A stretch of DNA of 64,000 nt from an uncultured Eubacteriales bacterium (GTDB lineage: Bacteria; Bacillota; Clostridia; Oscillospirales; Oscillospiraceae), in the NCBI GenBank assembly GCA_900317855.1, contig ONIG01000004.1:1-64000 (forward strand). Direction: 5' to 3'. Of this stretch, positions 28,096 through 37,320 are shown piece by piece. The first letter of the stretch is position 1; every line of letters starts with the position of its first letter. Made by a program: the position numbers and the translations under genes. The notes beneath the pieces were generated by a model. The model was not told the origin of the DNA. It did no database searches and was given only the letters and a program-made list of their open reading frames with translations.

Positions 28096-28105
28096 CTCGC
28101 CGCAC

Positions 28106-28134
28106 TTGGCAGGCGGCGCAAAATGTGCTACACT
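28106..28134 (+). promoter_or_regulatory. Promoter of nth-trmO
   Basis: TTGGCA (28106-28111), 17 nt, TACACT (28129-28134), 18 nt before the ATG. Confidence 0.7.
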
Positions 28135-28152
28135 GCCGGAGAGGTGAACAAT

Positions 28153-28791
28153 ATGCGCACACCGGAACAAGTGCAGGAGATCCTCCGCTGTCTGGCACAG
28201 GCCTACCCCGCGGACTGCTCCCTGCAATATGAAAAAGATTATGAACTGCTGTTTGCCGTGCGGCTGGCCGCGCAGTGCACCGACGAGCGCGTCAATCAGG
28301 TCACGCCGGCGCTGTATGCGCGCTTCCCGACGCTCGAGGCATTTGCCGCCGCTGAACCGGAGGACGTGGAGCCCTATGTCCATTCCTGCGGCTTTTACCG
28401 GGCGAAGGCGCGGGACATCGTCCTGTGCGCGCGCAAGCTCGTCGCGGAATACGGCGGCCGCGTGCCGGACACGATGGAGGCCCTCACTTCCCTGCCCGGC
28501 GTCGGCCGCAAGACGGCCAACCTCATTCTCGGCGACGTGTACCACAAGCCCGCCGTGGTCGTGGACACGCACTGCATCCGGCTCTCGAACCGCATGGGGC
28601 TTGTAGACGGACTGAAAGACCCCGTCAAGATCGAGACCGCGCTGCGCAAGATCCTGCCGCCGGAGGAATCATCCGACTTCTGCCACCGGCTCGTGCTGCA
28701 CGGCCGCGCCGTATGCACGGCGCGCAAGCCGATGTGTGACCAGTGCTGTGTGCGCCACGTGTGCCAGACAGCGGAGGAGGCGGACGCATGA
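28153..28791 (+). CDS. nth: Endonuclease III
   Basis: DNA glycosylase/AP lyase for oxidised pyrimidines. 212 residues: LPGVGRKTANL is the helix-hairpin-helix with the catalytic Lys, VVDTHCIRLSNR carries the catalytic Asp, and C-x6-C-x2-C-x5-C at the C-terminus binds the [4Fe-4S] cluster. Overlaps trmO by 4 nt. Confidence 0.96.
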   Translation: MRTPEQVQEILRCLAQAYPADCSLQYEKDYELLFAVRLAAQCTDERVNQVTPALYARFPTLEAFAAAEPEDVEPYVHSCGFYRAKARDIVLCARKLVAEYGGRVPDTMEALTSLPGVGRKTANLILGDVYHKPAVVVDTHCIRLSNRMGLVDGLKDPVKIETALRKILPPEESSDFCHRLVLHGRAVCTARKPMCDQCCVRHVCQTAEEADA

Positions 28792-29465
28792 AGCCCATCG
28801 CCCACATCCGCAGTGACTTTGCCACGAAGTTCGGCATCCCGCGCCAGAGCGGCGTGGTCGGGAGTTTACAGGCAGAGATCGTGTTCGAGCCGGAGTTTCG
28901 CAGCCGCGACGCCGTGCGCGGGCTGGAAGCGTTCTCGCACATCTGGCTCATCTGGGAGTTTTCCGAGAACGTGCGCGCCGACTGGTCGCCGACCGTGCGT
29001 CCGCCGCGTCTGGGCGGCAATGTGCGCATGGGGGTGTTCGCCACGCGCTCGCCGTTCCGGCCGAACCCGATCGGTCTGTCGTGCGTGCGTCTGGAGGACA
29101 TTACATTTTCCGACGCGCGCGGCCCGGTGCTCCATGTCGCCGGGGCGGACCTGATGGACAGCACGCCGATCTATGACATCAAGCCCTATATTCCCTACGC
29201 CGACTGCCATCCGGAGGCGACGGAAGGCTTCACCGGGCAGGTGGAGATGCATGCGCTGACGGTGGATATCCCACCGGAGCTGCTGGCCCGCTTCCCGGTT
29301 GAGAAGCGCGACGCACTCGTCGGTGTGCTCGCGCAGGATCCGCGCCCTCGGTATCAGGCGGACGCCAGCCGTGTCTACGGGCTGGAATTCGGCGATTATG
29401 AGGTGAAATTCACCGTGGCTGGACAAAAATTGACCGTCACGGACATTGCAGAAAAAGACTCGTGA
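28788..29465 (+). CDS. trmO: tRNA (N6-threonylcarbamoyladenosine37-N6)-methyltransferase
   Basis: 225 residues of the TsaA/VirR-like beta-barrel family. IWLIWEFSEN, RPPRLGGNVRMGVFATRSPFRPNPIGLSCVRLE and YDIKPYIPYADC are the conserved SAM-binding strings. Translationally coupled to nth through ATGA. Confidence 0.92.
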   Translation: MKPIAHIRSDFATKFGIPRQSGVVGSLQAEIVFEPEFRSRDAVRGLEAFSHIWLIWEFSENVRADWSPTVRPPRLGGNVRMGVFATRSPFRPNPIGLSCVRLEDITFSDARGPVLHVAGADLMDSTPIYDIKPYIPYADCHPEATEGFTGQVEMHALTVDIPPELLARFPVEKRDALVGVLAQDPRPRYQADASRVYGLEFGDYEVKFTVAGQKLTVTDIAEKDS

Positions 29466-29483
29466 AGTTCACGAGTCTTTTTC
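29455..29483. terminator. Bidirectional terminator between trmO and the nitrilase-family gene
   Basis: AAAGACTCGTGAA and TTCACGAGTCTTT pair, overlapping both stop regions; T-run on the plus strand. Confidence 0.8.
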
Positions 29484-30293
29484 ATATTTCAGTTGATACA
29501 GGTCCGTTCGCCGCGCACTCAGGACCGGGATCTGCGCACGAACGGCGTCCGTCTCCGCAAGGTCCATGTCACAGATCAGCAGCTGCGGCGCCGCCTCCGC
29601 CTGTGCCTGCACGCGCCCCCACGGGTCGCACACGAGCGAGTGCGCATAGGAAACATAGCCCGCCGTCTCGTCCCGCGCCGGAGCGCAGCCCGCGACAAAG
29701 CACTGATTGTCCAGCGCCCGCGCGCGAAACAGCAGCTCCCAATGCGCCGGACCGGTCGTCATATTGAACGCCGCCGGCACCACGATCAGCCGCGCGCCCT
29801 CGAGCGCCAGAATACGAAAGAGCTCGGCAAAGCGCACGTCAAAGCAGATCGCCACGCCGAGTTTTCCGAACGGCGTGTCCACGAGCGTGTATCGCTGCCC
29901 GGGCGAGAGCGTGTCGGACTCAAAAAAGCGCTGGCCGCCCGCCACGTCGATATCGAACAGGTGCACCTTGCGGTGCTTTGCCCGCTGCGTTCCCTGCGGG
30001 TCAAACACGTAGCAGGTGTTGTAGATCGCGTCCCCGTCGCGCTCCGGCACAGAACCCGCCACGAGCCAGACGCCGTATTCGCGCGCCGAGCCGCACAGCA
30101 GACGCCACGTCTCGCCGCCCTGCGGCTCGGCATATTCCACAAACGCCGCGTTGCTGTACGGACAGCACCACATCTCCGGCAGCACGACCAGATCGCAGCC
30201 GGCCGCGGCGGCATCGCGCACATAGCGGCGCATGGTCGCAAAATTCTCCGTTTTGGACGCCGTGACCGGCATCTGGCACAGGCCAAGTTTCAT
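29469..30293 (-). CDS. Carbon-nitrogen hydrolase (nitrilase superfamily), omega-amidase-like
   Basis: A 274-residue amidase. The Glu-Lys-Cys triad is visible in LPEMW, KHRKVHLFD and AICFDVRF. NIT2/YafV-type omega-amidases match the length and the PCPYSNAAF-like segment; the substrate is probably an omega-amide of a 2-oxo acid, by family only. Confidence 0.88.
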   Translation of the reverse strand: MKLGLCQMPVTASKTENFATMRRYVRDAAAAGCDLVVLPEMWCCPYSNAAFVEYAEPQGGETWRLLCGSAREYGVWLVAGSVPERDGDAIYNTCYVFDPQGTQRAKHRKVHLFDIDVAGGQRFFESDTLSPGQRYTLVDTPFGKLGVAICFDVRFAELFRILALEGARLIVVPAAFNMTTGPAHWELLFRARALDNQCFVAGCAPARDETAGYVSYAHSLVCDPWGRVQAQAEAAPQLLICDMDLAETDAVRAQIPVLSARRTDLYQLKYEKDS

Positions 30294-30435
30294 GGTATCC
30301 CCGCTTTCGCATGATCGTCATAGCCAGCATAGCGGAAAATAACGGCGCTGTCAAACATTTCTGTCCGCACACACGTTACTGCTAATACCGCGACCGTGTA
30401 AAAACGGGTGAAATGCAGAATAGTACGTATAAATC

Positions 30436-30984
30436 TCACGAATGAGCTAACAAGAAATCCTGAAACACCTCATAATACTTCTCAATTTCATCTGTCAGCC
30501 CATTAATAGTCTGTTCTGTTGGTTCAACATCAAACATACGAAGATATGCAATTTTCATTGTAGTCTCGCTTTTAGCGTCATCTGTTCCATATTTGTCAAT
30601 AAGTTCGTTTGCGGAATTAATACACTGCATAATCAGCCCAAGTCTATCAACAACAAGAGATTGAGATGCGCCACTATTAATTGCCGTTCTTTTAAACCCA
30701 TTAAATGCCGCTTTTGCAACTTGATCCGTTTCTTCGTCTGAAGCAAATATGCCTGACAAATAGCTTCCCAAGGCATAGCTTGCATATAAAACCCGTTCAC
30801 GTTTTTTCTTTTCTACTCCGTTGGGGAATATATCTTTATTGTGTGAAACTGACGCGCAAAAATCAAAGATAATATCTGACAATGGTACTTGCGCAACGAG
30901 ACTATATCCCAGAAACGGACTGTCCATTAGTTCTTTATACATTGCTCTTTCAAAGCTGCTCACAAAAAGACCCACATTGACCAT
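30436..30984 (-). CDS. Unknown protein, possible partner of the DUF3800 gene
   Basis: A 182-residue, soluble, mostly helical-looking protein that I do not recognise. It is AT-rich, unlike the surrounding genes, and follows the DUF3800 gene on the same strand by 52 nt, so the two are probably one transferred unit. No catalytic motif is evident. Confidence 0.7.
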   Translation of the reverse strand: MVNVGLFVSSFERAMYKELMDSPFLGYSLVAQVPLSDIIFDFCASVSHNKDIFPNGVEKKKRERVLYASYALGSYLSGIFASDEETDQVAKAAFNGFKRTAINSGASQSLVVDRLGLIMQCINSANELIDKYGTDDAKSETTMKIAYLRMFDVEPTEQTINGLTDEIEKYYEVFQDFLLAHS

Positions 30985-31036
30985 CTCCTATTATAAATAA
31001 TCACTTGAATATCAACGTTATATTAATATGTTACTT

Positions 31037-31900
31037 CTATGTAATTTCTCTCATTAAGTCCGTATAGAGCCGATCTCCAATATCTTTTGCTAATTTTTTG
31101 GCAATAGCTCGACCAGCACCGTTTGGAATTTCCTTTACTCCATATTTGTATACATCATAATATGGGGCATTATAAAAACCATTTCTTGTTTTCTTATATG
31201 CATAGCTAAAAAGCAAAGCATGTCCTTGCTCGTATTTGTGCTTTTCCGTTTCTGAAACACTCTCATATTTTGCCGAAGCTGTAAATATACCAGCACAAAT
31301 ATCTGCAATTTGCAATCCATGACACTGATTTGAAAAATCAATATACAGTCCTTTCTTAATATTTGTGTAATTTACATAATCGCCAGCCATAGTCATATCA
31401 TAAACAGCATCTTTAAGAGCCCTTGTCTCACTATTGAGATCATCTGCTACAACAATTGCAAATCCACCTTTCGCAGAAACTGTTGATTGCACTTTCTGAT
31501 ATGCGTTTTGAAGATGCATCTTGAACAATGCGGTTTTATCCACGTGTCCTATAATGTTGTTATCAGTAAGCGTATAATAAACCTCTGCGGACTCTAAACT
31601 TGTCAGTAAATCTAATACTTGCGCATAATACTCCGCCAGTTGCGCAGGCGATAATTTGCATTGACCCTTTCTGTAATGTCCTTTCAGAGCGTTCCCAAAA
31701 TGAGACCATTTTATTTCTATTTCAGGTCGCATTCCAAAAGTTATTTTAATTCTATCCATTCCATTTTGCAAAACCAAATAATCAGAAAATGACATGATTA
31801 CAGTTGAGCGGACATAAAAAGGGTGTGCCATATTAAATTTCTCAGTGCGATTTTTCTGGTAACACCCGCACTCATCTGTAAATGCGAAATATGCTTCCAT
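31037..31900 (-). CDS. DUF3800 family protein
   Basis: A 287-residue protein. The acidic N-terminal AYFAFTDECGCY, the middle IKWSHF, VVADDLN and the GLQIADICAGIF block fit the DUF3800 family, whose conserved acidic residues suggest an RNase-H-like nuclease fold. Such genes are frequent in mobile or defence-rich regions. ATG 31900 follows GAGGAG (TTG 31903 is too close). Low GC suggests horizontal acquisition. Biochemical activity is unknown. Confidence 0.8.
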   Translation of the reverse strand: MEAYFAFTDECGCYQKNRTEKFNMAHPFYVRSTVIMSFSDYLVLQNGMDRIKITFGMRPEIEIKWSHFGNALKGHYRKGQCKLSPAQLAEYYAQVLDLLTSLESAEVYYTLTDNNIIGHVDKTALFKMHLQNAYQKVQSTVSAKGGFAIVVADDLNSETRALKDAVYDMTMAGDYVNYTNIKKGLYIDFSNQCHGLQIADICAGIFTASAKYESVSETEKHKYEQGHALLFSYAYKKTRNGFYNAPYYDVYKYGVKEIPNGAGRAIAKKLAKDIGDRLYTDLMREIT

Positions 31901-32094
31901 CAATACTCCTCAATCATTGTTACAGACTCGATAAATAGAACATCTTTCAGCTGGTGAACTACGCAATCAAATGGACGCTAGAAAACTCATACGCGTATGG
32001 AATATAGAAAAATCAGGTGCCACAGAATTCTCATGTTAATAATTACTTTAGCATAAATGCATGAGATTGTATACTCAAAATCATATAAATTGAC

Positions 32095-32190
32095 TCAATG
32101 ATAGATCAGAAAACCGTTGCCACCATACAGGCCCAGCCCAAGCAGAACCAGAATGGTCGAAATGCTGTCCCAGAGCTTTGGATGCTTCAT
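32095..32190 (-). CDS. 31-residue putative single-pass membrane peptide
   Basis: ATG 32190 is preceded by GGAGG and encodes a short basic start (MKHPKLWDS) and one hydrophobic segment (TILVLLGLGLYGG). Too short for confident homology. Confidence 0.4.
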   Translation of the reverse strand: MKHPKLWDSISTILVLLGLGLYGGNGFLIYH

Positions 32191-32261
32191 ACTACCGCCT
32201 CCAAAAAACATTTGGAGTGTAGGATAGCATTTTTGTGTCAAATCCGAAACCGCATACATGA

Positions 32262-32295
32262 AAAACGCGGGTGAAATGCACCGCATTTCACCCGC
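32262..32295 (-). terminator. Terminator after the zinc-ribbon membrane gene
   Basis: A perfect 13-bp stem GCGGGTGAAATGC / GCATTTCACCCGC, followed by TTTTT on the minus strand. Confidence 0.85.
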
Positions 32296-32304
32296 ACACA
32301 CACG

Positions 32305-32592
32305 TTATGAAGCTAAGGCGCCCAGAACCCCGCTCAGAATCGAGAGCGCAACACCGACGATGAAGCCAATCAGCGCCCATTTGCCGATCGCTTTGGCGCG
32401 CACCGGCGTCGTCTTCTGGAAGCACAGGAACAGGATCAGGCCGACCAGCGGGAACAAAAACGCCAGAATGTTCAAACCTGTCGACGGTTTATCCTCCTGC
32501 TGGCTTACCGGCGTCTGCACCGCGCAGCCGCAGTTCGGGCACACGACCGCCTCGTCGACCAGCTCTTTGCCGCATTGACTGCAGTATTTCAT
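32305..32592 (-). CDS. Zinc-ribbon membrane protein
   Basis: 95 residues: an N-terminal zinc ribbon (YCSQCGKEL ... VCPNCGC) and two C-terminal hydrophobic segments. Start ATG 32592 follows GGAGGG. Role unknown. It lies just beyond the original yebC terminator, so before the element inserted it was the gene downstream of yebC. Confidence 0.8.
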   Translation of the reverse strand: MKYCSQCGKELVDEAVVCPNCGCAVQTPVSQQEDKPSTGLNILAFLFPLVGLILFLCFQKTTPVRAKAIGKWALIGFIVGVALSILSGVLGALAS

Positions 32593-32710
32593 CTGTTTTC
32601 CCTCCATTCATATCTCTGGGCGAAAGTATCGCTCCAATTCTTGTATATTAGCATATTGTTTTACGATTTACAATCCTGAAATTCACAAAATATTCATCTT
32701 TTCGACAAGA

Positions 32711-32747
32711 AAGCGACCGCAGGCGAATCGGCCGCAGTCGCTTTTTT
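32711..32747. terminator. Original yebC terminator, now outside the left end of the element
   Basis: AAAGCGAC...GTCGCTTT with internal CGC/GCG pairing and T-runs both ways, 10 nt from the displaced yebC 3' end. Confidence 0.7.
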
Positions 32748-32756
32748 GTATAAAGT

Positions 32757-32828
32757 TTTACTCTTCCCAGTTGTGCCACACGTTCTGGACATCTTCGTTG
32801 TCCTCGAACATATCGAGCATCTTCTGGA
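32757..32828. repeat. attL: displaced copy of the yebC 3' end
   Basis: Matches 42766-42837 in 71 of 72 positions; encodes on the minus strand the C-terminal end of YebC including the stop. No start or remaining gene is attached. Confidence 0.9.
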
Positions 32829-33334
32829 AAAAAAGCTGCAATTTCAGCACATTTGTCAGAGGCACATTCCTCTGTTATGCAGATGTATGTCACAGTAGAA
32901 CTGGACACTATTATAATAGCATATCGAGCCAAGAATTGCAAACGGTATTCATCGGGGGCAGTTAAAACCAGCGTGAGCGGCTGTTTTTTCAGCGCTGCAT
33001 GTAGGTGACTGACTTGTGCACTGACCCGAGCAATGACGATTGATTTCCGCGAAAAAATCGCTCGATATCCATGTCAAGCACACTTGTTTGCGATTGTGCT
33101 ATTCATACGATTGTGTTTTTCGGCGAATTTGGGCTGACGAGCGCAGCGAGCAGGCAAAATTCAAGCGAGCAGAACGGGCGTAGCACGTACTGCGCTGCAA
33201 GACAGGCCCCGCCGCGCAGCGGTGGATACAGTGAAGCGGTGTATAACGGTGTATGGCAAATTGCTAATTTACATTTTTATCCGTTTTTAACCGCGAGCGA
33301 AATATGCCCACACCACCATACACCGCCATTCCTT
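32829..33334. other. Left-end non-coding region of the element
   Basis: No convincing gene. It contains a hairpin (CAGAGG/CCTCTG near 32861), the arm-type sequence ATGTATGTCACA at 32883-32894, the shared word AAGCTGCAA at 32832, and a cluster of GGTGTAT repeats at 33236-33327 just beyond the helicase gene that could be a replication origin. Confidence 0.6.
33236..33327. repeat. GGTGTAT repeat cluster, possible origin
   Basis: GCGGTGTATAA (33236-33246), CGGTGTATGG (33247-33256) and the inverted copy CCATACACCG (33316-33325) flank an AT-rich 60-bp stretch. Placement beside an SF3 helicase gene is what a phage/plasmid-type origin would show. Confidence 0.4.
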
Positions 33335-34315
33335 TTAGGATGCAGCCCGCTCGAACTCGCTGATAATTCTCAAGCCCTGATACACATTGCCCTTTTTTGT
33401 GCGCTTCTTTGTTGCACCCGCCTTCGTTGCAACCAGCGGAAGCACGGAGGACATGGGAAGCATCCGCTCACCGTGCTCACTGCAGAAGGACGTATACGCC
33501 CCATAAATATCGCTGCCATATGTGTCCTCATTTTTATCCAGAGCGACCCACTCGTTGAAAAAATCCGTGAGCCAGTCATTTTCCTGCTGATACTGCTCCG
33601 TCGCGCTGATGATGCACTCCGGAATGTCTAGCTTATAGTCATTACGGATATATTCGCGGGCACCATCAATGATCCAGCTCAGGATCGCGCCGCCGCAGGC
33701 TCGCACGAGGTAATTGCCATAGTTTTTAATCTCGTTCTCCTGGCTTCGGAATCTGCCGCGAAACGGCACTACAATCAGGCGATCCCAAGTACCGCTGTCC
33801 ATGACCTTTACCGACGGCATGTGGTTCGTACACAGCACGATGGAGTGAGATGGTTTGAACGTGAAAACGTCCTTCCCCTTAAACTGCGCATTGATGTCTC
33901 CGGTACTGCACAAATGCTTTACCTCCGCAGTATCCAGCTGTCTTCCCTCTTCCAATTCCTCTGCAATGGCCAGGCGCTTTCCGCGCAGCCTCGCCAGCTC
34001 AAATTTCTTGCCGCTGTCATTGCTTGCGACCAGAAGCTCCGAGCGGATCGTGCAAGCGTAATCTCCCATCACATCCTGAATGGCGTTAAAAAATGTGCTC
34101 TTGCCATTGCCGCCGCTCCCGAGCGCGATCACGAGCCGCTCTTCATAGACCTTACCGATCGCGGCCATGCCCGCAATCTGCTTGAGGAACGCCACGAGCG
34201 TTTCGTCATTACAGGCAATCTGGTGCAAAAACGTGTCCCAGATAACCGCCCCATCGTCAGAAGGTGCACAGCTCGTCATGTGCGTAATAAAATGCTCCGG
34301 CTCGTGCGGAGACAT
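33335..34315 (-). pseudogene. SF3 (D5/P4-type) helicase domain, primase half missing
   Basis: The 326-residue ORF contains the helicase portion of a phage/plasmid primase-helicase: GSGGNGKST (Walker A), RLAIAEEL (Walker B), SIVLCTNHMP (motif C) and a winged-helix-like C-terminus. Upstream of ATG 34315 the frame continues for only nine codons (PGTGE, the usual linker sequence) before a stop, and no primase domain follows. So the gene is truncated at its 5' end; the remaining helicase may or may not be functional. Confidence 0.8.
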
Positions 34316-34382
34316 TTCTCCCGTACCGGGGCTGCATTTTCGTTATTAAAATATATGTTCTGAAATAATTAGCTTTTGCGTC

Positions 34383-35389
34383 TCATTCAATTACGATGCT
34401 CATGTAATAAACCCCTGAGTAAGAGGAAATAGCGTATCGAATTCCGTTATATGTATACACATCTTCTTTCCTGCAATCCAAAATGCGGATGAGCGTGAAT
34501 TGATGCAGGATGGCGCTCACATGAGATCCCGCGTAATCTAGCGTTGCTATCACCATTTCCTGTGAGAATGTGCCATCGCCAAAATTATCATACATTTCTT
34601 TTGCTATACGTCTTTGAGACTTGCTCAAGACCGGGAGCTCCGGGCTTGGGGTTTTTGCAATCATGTAATGGCGTGTATCGACTTTGATCACCAGCCCCAT
34701 CTGCAGCGCCAATTGCATATCCCCATATCCACGTCTGGGAAGTTAAAGGATACCCAGGGCGGGATGATGGAATACTTATCATCGGTATTGATAAGCGCAA
34801 GGCAGTACGCAAGCTCAACCGGGTATGACTCGATCAAGTCAGCAATGTCCGCATGAGCACAGATTTTCCCGTTGAAAGAGAATCTGATAAGCGTAACCAG
34901 ATTGGGTTCTCCCTGTGCATGAACGAATTTGAAGAAGGATGCAAACTCAGGCCGCTTCGAGAGCAATGAGCAATAAATGGCCTGGAGATGCGCCGGCAGA
35001 CGGTTAAATGCAGTAACCTCATCGTAGAACAGATCTCGGGCCTTTTTGGCATCGTTGAGGGGATTGTTCAGTTCTTCCGTCTGGAGCTTATCGTTCTTCA
35101 GCAGGTGATGGTACGGCCGGTTAGGGAAAAGCAGCGGGGATAAGAAGAGCGTGTCGATAAAGTCATGCTCCTGTCCCGCTGCTTTCAAGTCTGCCTGTAC
35201 ATATTTCAGATCATGGGAAAAGATATTATGCCCGCACATGAAGGCGCAACCAGCCGCGAAGGATGTGAACATCCCCCGATTGGTCGTATGAAGCTCAGTC
35301 TTGTCGTCCTTTACCGCCCCGATATCGAGAAGCTTGCTTCCGTCAGAAGTGACCTCGGTATCAAAGAAAAGAATGCTCTCTGTCTCCAT
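34383..35389 (-). pseudogene. Broken gene: DnaQ-like exonuclease N-terminus (RecQ-helicase type) plus unrelated C-terminal fragment
   Basis: From ATG 35389 a 233-residue frame reads FFDTEVTSDGSKLLDIGAV ... CGHNIFSHDLKY ... IDTLFLSPLLF, a 3'-5' exonuclease domain of the kind attached to some large RecQ-family helicases, but the helicase is absent. Near 34690-34718 the reading shifts to another frame that continues to 34383 with a winged-helix-like segment (LSKSQRRIAKEMYDNFGDG ... HVSAILHQFTLI). An internal deletion plus frameshift best explains this. Confidence 0.65.
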
Positions 35390-35562
35390 AATCTTTTCTC
35401 TCAATAGTTTTCTCTTTAACGCAGATTCTTCCGAAACCTTCTATTTTCAGAGTATAGCATACAAATATGCCTAATGCTACTATAAATCGAGGGCTTTTCA
35501 GGTGCAAGTCACTTTTTTTGCACACCCCATATGTTATCCTTAGAGTAGCATCGTCCAATAGC

Positions 35563-35591
35563 TTGTCTGTTACTGGCAATTACGTTATAAT
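35563..35591 (+). promoter_or_regulatory. Promoter of the CpXC-zinc ribbon-ATPase cluster
   Basis: TTGTCT (35563-35568), 17 nt, TATAAT (35586-35591), 32 nt before the ATG. Confidence 0.8.
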
Positions 35592-35622
35592 ACTAAAAGA
35601 AATCCGAAAAGGAGGATTCGAG

Positions 35623-36255
35623 ATGTCTAGACCTGAAAAGCAAACCGTTTCCTGCCCCAAATGTGGTGAACCTATCGAGTTTACCCTCTGGCATTCTATA
35701 AACACGGATATGCCCAATGCAATCGACGATATTATCAGCGGGAAGCTTTTTGAAGTTGAGTGCAAAAAATGCGGTCACAAAACACATGTTAATTACCCTA
35801 TCCTCTTTAATGACATGATCCACCAGGTGATGATTTACAATGCCATCCCTGACAATGCAAAAGAAACCGAAGAAGCCCTGGATTCTATGAAAAAGTTGTA
35901 TCCGGGTCGGACCCGCATTGTGCTGGACCAGAGCACGTTACGTGAGAAAACTTCGATCTTCAATGCTGGGCTTGACGACCGTGTGACTGAGATACTGAAG
36001 CTGATCGTAATGGCCCAGTTACAAGAGCAGCTGAACGGGAAAAAACTCATGGGCGTATACTTTATTCCCGGGGACGAGCCTGCGTTTGAGGTTGCCTTGG
36101 AAGAAGGTTCTGGATATGTACCGGTCACCATGGAGATGTACAACAATATCGCTCAGCAGTTCCAGAAGCAGTTGACTGCCGGCGATGAAGAATACTACAT
36201 CGATCAGGACTGGGCATTGTCGTTCCTCTCTTCTCCTGAAAACCAGCTCCAGTAA
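35623..36255 (+). CDS. CpXC-domain protein
   Basis: 210 residues. The N-terminal VSCPKCGEPIEFTLWHSIN with a second pair VECKKCGHKTHV forms the zinc-binding CpXC domain; the rest is unrecognised. AAAAGGAGG precedes ATG 35623. First gene of a three-gene plus-strand cluster in the element. Function unknown. Confidence 0.85.
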   Translation: MSRPEKQTVSCPKCGEPIEFTLWHSINTDMPNAIDDIISGKLFEVECKKCGHKTHVNYPILFNDMIHQVMIYNAIPDNAKETEEALDSMKKLYPGRTRIVLDQSTLREKTSIFNAGLDDRVTEILKLIVMAQLQEQLNGKKLMGVYFIPGDEPAFEVALEEGSGYVPVTMEMYNNIAQQFQKQLTAGDEEYYIDQDWALSFLSSPENQLQ

Positions 36256-36264
36256 ATTTACGCC

Positions 36265-36462
36265 ATGAAAAACGCGCACTGGATTCAGAAAACTCATCTT
36301 TTCAGGGCCGATGAGTTTGTCTGCTCAGCCTGCGGAGCTTCTTTCTCAAAGCCTTACCAACTCTGTCCGGCCTGTAAAGTGCAGATGAAGAAAACAAAAT
36401 ATGATCCGTCGTGGGTTGATGAGGCGGAGGGGCTTTCCGCTTTATTAGATGACGATTGGTAA
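36265..36462 (+). CDS. Small zinc-ribbon protein
   Basis: 65 residues with two CxxC knuckles (FVCSACGASF and LCPACKVQM) and an acidic C-terminus. No clear ribosome site, but the 9-nt gap after the CpXC gene and 5-nt gap before the ATPase gene argue for one operon. Role unknown; small zinc ribbons of this type are common on Clostridial mobile elements. Confidence 0.7.
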   Translation: MKNAHWIQKTHLFRADEFVCSACGASFSKPYQLCPACKVQMKKTKYDPSWVDEAEGLSALLDDDW

Positions 36463-36467
36463 GAAAC

Positions 36468-37214
36468 ATGGAGAACAGATTCAGCACATTGGATATCCGG
36501 GAAATCCGTATCGACGATGGCATCCCTGAAACTGAGTATTACACGGACCTTCCAGCAGTTAAGCAAATAGTCCGAGAACACGGGATTGCACTTACAAAAC
36601 CTGTCACTTTCTTTGTCGGCGAGAACGGAATTGGTAAATCGACTCTGATTGAGGCAATTGCTGTCGCTGCAGGCTTCAACCCTGAAGGCGGAACACGTAA
36701 CTATAATTTTTCTACGGCTGATTCCCATTCATCGCTCCATGAACACGTTCATTTGGTAAGGGGAATTGATCGCCATTCAGACGGTTATTTTCTGCGGGCG
36801 GAAAGCTTCTATAATGCAGCCTCCTACCTGGATACGATGGATAGCAAGGTGCTTCTTTCCTACGGAGGAGAATCACTGCACAAGCTTTCACATGGTGAGA
36901 GTTTTCTCGCTCTGGTCGAAAACCGTTTTTCTGCAGATGGCCTCTTCATTTTAGATGAACCGGAAGCCGCAATCTCTCCCATGCGCATGCTCAGATTATT
37001 GGTGGATATTCATGACCTGGCAAAACGAGGGGCACAGTTTATTATCTCTACGCATTCGCCGATTCTTATTACCCTTCCTGGGGCAGATATTATCCAGTTC
37101 TCTGATGAAGGCCTTAAGCACGTCAGCTATCAAGATACAGAGCACTTTCAGGTGACAAAAGATTTCCTGTCCAATCCAGACAGGATGCTTCGTATTCTTT
37201 TGGAGGAAGATTAA
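36468..37214 (+). CDS. ABC-type AAA ATPase, soluble
   Basis: 248 residues. VGENGIGKSTLIEAIA is Walker A, KLSHGES the ABC signature, LFILDEPEAAIS Walker B and ISTHSPIL the switch His. No membrane domain, so it belongs with the stand-alone predicted ATPases (AAA_15/23-like) rather than a transporter. ATG 36468 is used; TTG 36456 is the in-frame alternative. Confidence 0.88.
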   Translation: MENRFSTLDIREIRIDDGIPETEYYTDLPAVKQIVREHGIALTKPVTFFVGENGIGKSTLIEAIAVAAGFNPEGGTRNYNFSTADSHSSLHEHVHLVRGIDRHSDGYFLRAESFYNAASYLDTMDSKVLLSYGGESLHKLSHGESFLALVENRFSADGLFILDEPEAAISPMRMLRLLVDIHDLAKRGAQFIISTHSPILITLPGADIIQFSDEGLKHVSYQDTEHFQVTKDFLSNPDRMLRILLEED

Positions 37215-37247
37215 GCATACAAAAAGGCTTTTTATACTACAGGTTTC

Positions 37248-37276
37248 TTTACAACGGGAACCTACCGTGGTATATT
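37248..37276 (+). promoter_or_regulatory. Promoter of the leader-rtcB-HTH-tRNA array operon
   Basis: TTTACA (37248-37253), exact 17-nt spacer, TATATT (37271-37276). A small hairpin (GGGC-AGC-GCCC) lies before the leader ribosome site. Confidence 0.8.
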
Positions 37277-37320
37277 GGCGTCAGTAAAAACAAGGGCAGC
37301 GCCCGGAAAGGAAAAAAGAC

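Noticed and set aside
30402..32295. An attachment-site pair flanking the DUF3800 island
   Set aside because: The shared word (GGGTGAAATGC with a few flanking bases) is half of the terminator stem at 32262-32295 and is short and imperfect; no integrase lies nearby.
32757..32828. A remnant yebC pseudogene from gene duplication
   Set aside because: Only the terminal 72 bp are repeated, at 71/72 identity, exactly at the ends of an interval with an integrase and next to the old terminator; an attachment-site duplication explains this better.
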